Shown here in pieces: positions 6,039 through 7,047 of a stretch of 7,047 nucleotides of DNA. The position numbers were made by a program, and so were the translations under genes. The DNA comes from Opitutia bacterium (lineage in GTDB: Bacteria; Verrucomicrobiota; Verrucomicrobiia; Opitutales; Seribacteraceae). Under the pieces are notes generated by a model that worked only from the letters and a program-made list of their open reading frames with translations, searched no databases and was not told the origin of the DNA. The DNA lies in NCBI GenBank assembly GCA_018646565.1, contig JABGUO010000436.1:1-7047 (forward strand), given 5' to 3'. The stretch's first letter is position 1; every line of letters starts with the position of its first letter.

Positions 6039-7047
6039 AAAGCTTATCTCACTCAACGGAATAGAAAATTCCACGCGCTGATTACCCCGGATATCCCATA
6101 CCTCAGTTAATACAAACGGATCCTCATGCTCAAAATTAACAGACAATAATCCAAAATGGTTTTCCATAATTGGGCCCTCCAAACGATTCTTATTGGGAGT
6201 CGCAAACCTCCATGTACTGGAAAGTCCACTGGAGGTGACATCATAAATTGGGTAGCAATCGGGGTGCTGGAATTTGGAGACTTCAGCATAGTGAACATCT
6301 CCACTAATAAAAAGTAAATGGTTCGCTTTAGTTTTCTTGATTAATTGAATGAGTCGTTCCTGTTCATGTGGGAAATTGGTCCAAGATTCGTATCCATTAT
6401 ATTCATGAGAAAATTGAGATCCGGAGGCAATAATTCTAAGATCCGCTTTTTTCTTAAGCTCACCCTCAAGCCAGGACCATTGTTCTTCGCCAAGAAATGC
6501 TTTGGACTCGTTCGTATGGGGGAGATAATCGGGTCGGTAGAAAAAGCGACCTGGGATCTTTTGTCCTTTCGGAAATCGTACCAAGTCATCCCTGAAGGTT
6601 CGATTATCTAAGAGAATGATCTGAATGATTTTATTTCCTGCTTCCTTATAAACTGAATGATAAATTCCCTGGTGTTTATACCTCTCTGAATTTTTAGGTT
6701 CTTTAAAAAATTCCAAAAAGATTTCCTTGGATTCCTCTTTGTGCGGATAATGCTTACCGGCGTCATTTTGGCCGTAATCATGATCGTCCCAAGTCGCCAG
6801 GACTTCAGTGTTTTCAATTAAGTTTTTGTATGATTCTTTGTTACCTAATTCCTGGTATTTTTTACGAAGGATATCCATATCGTTGGTATCACCGTAAATA
6901 TTATCTCCTAAGAAAATAAATAAATTGGGATTTTGTTTTATGACTTCATTAAATATGGGAAGAGTGTGGGTTTGTTTTCCACATGATCCAAAAGCAATTT
7001 TAAACTCAAAGTCAGATAAATTTTCTTTATCTGCAAAAGTTAACTCT
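6033..7047 (-). CDS. PhoD-like metallophosphatase / phosphodiesterase (5' end beyond window)
   Basis: The reading frame stays open from the stop at 6033 to the right edge, giving 338 complete codons including the stop (337 residues); the true start lies outside. The internal Met at 6878 is not the start, because the 56 codons before it encode essential family motifs. In visible-residue numbering these are AFGSC (C22; the Cys of GSC is an iron ligand in Bacillus subtilis PhoD), FLGDNIYGD (D48, Y51), ATWDDHDYGQND (D87, D88, H89) and ISGDVHYAE (D250, H252). These are the signatures of the PhoD-like calcineurin-type metallophosphoesterases, which hydrolyse phosphate mono- or diesters, usually outside the cytoplasm. 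Whether a signal peptide is present cannot be seen. The stop lies inside a small inverted repeat. It points the same way as the sulfatases, 100 nt upstream of the first. It is the most AT-rich gene of the window. Substrate unknown; a link to phosphorylated glycans or phosphate supply is speculation. Confidence 0.93.
   Translation of the reverse strand, partial: ELTFADKENLSDFEFKIAFGSCGKQTHTLPIFNEVIKQNPNLFIFLGDNIYGDTNDMDILRKKYQELGNKESYKNLIENTEVLATWDDHDYGQNDAGKHYPHKEESKEIFLEFFKEPKNSERYKHQGIYHSVYKEAGNKIIQIILLDNRTFRDDLVRFPKGQKIPGRFFYRPDYLPHTNESKAFLGEEQWSWLEGELKKKADLRIIASGSQFSHEYNGYESWTNFPHEQERLIQLIKKTKANHLLFISGDVHYAEVSKFQHPDCYPIYDVTSSGLSSTWRFATPNKNRLEGPIMENHFGLLSVNFEHEDPFVLTEVWDIRGNQRVEFSIPLSEISFQ

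Noticed and set aside
6033..6878. PhoD-like gene starting at the Met at 6878
   Set aside because: The same frame continues without a stop to 7047 and encodes the GSC and GDNIYGD motifs of the family, so the real start is beyond the right edge.

Overview
The window is a one-directional (minus-strand) block of exported sulfatases. Reading along transcription, from the right edge to the left, it holds: the 3' part of a PhoD-like metallophosphatase gene (6033-7047, open at the right edge); four complete type I (formylglycine-dependent) sulfatase genes (4496-5932, 3057-4469, 1520-3028, 73-1536); and the first 25 codons of another exported protein that looks like a fifth sulfatase (1-76, cut by the left edge). 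Genes are very tightly packed. The last junction is an ATGA stop/start overlap, the one before it a 17-nt overlap, and the next two gaps are 28 and 26 nt. Only the phosphatase-to-sulfatase gap (100 nt) is long enough to hold a promoter or operator. No non-coding stretch exceeds 300 bases, and I saw no RNA genes, insertion sequences or CRISPR repeats.

Runs of diverged, secreted sulfatases without intervening genes are typical of polysaccharide-degrading members of the PVC group (Planctomycetota, Verrucomicrobiota, Lentisphaerota, Kiritimatiellota), especially marine ones. The moderate to low GC of most genes and the scarcity of clear Shine-Dalgarno sequences fit such a bacterium, but the phylum is inference and cannot be fixed from this window.

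All four complete sulfatases have a Sec-type signal peptide, the metal-binding Asp pair near the N-terminus, a formylglycine signature near residue 72-74, a K-x-x-H motif near residue 125, and a late Asp-Asn or Asp-His pair. They are therefore probably active enzymes of the periplasm or cell surface. Their signatures all differ (CSPTR, CAPSR, CNPSR, CGASR) and they belong to at least three sequence types, two being iduronate-2-sulfatase-like. The likely joint role is removal of several kinds of sulfate ester from one or more sulfated polysaccharides (algal or animal). The window contains no glycoside hydrolase, lyase, transporter or sulfatase-maturing enzyme, so the substrate is unknown.

Points worth a second look: the non-canonical CGASR signature; the sharp GC-rich block covering the catalytic part of the 73-1536 gene; lysine-rich tails on three of the four sulfatases; the PhoD-like phosphatase beside the sulfatases; and several small dyads in the 100-nt gap.
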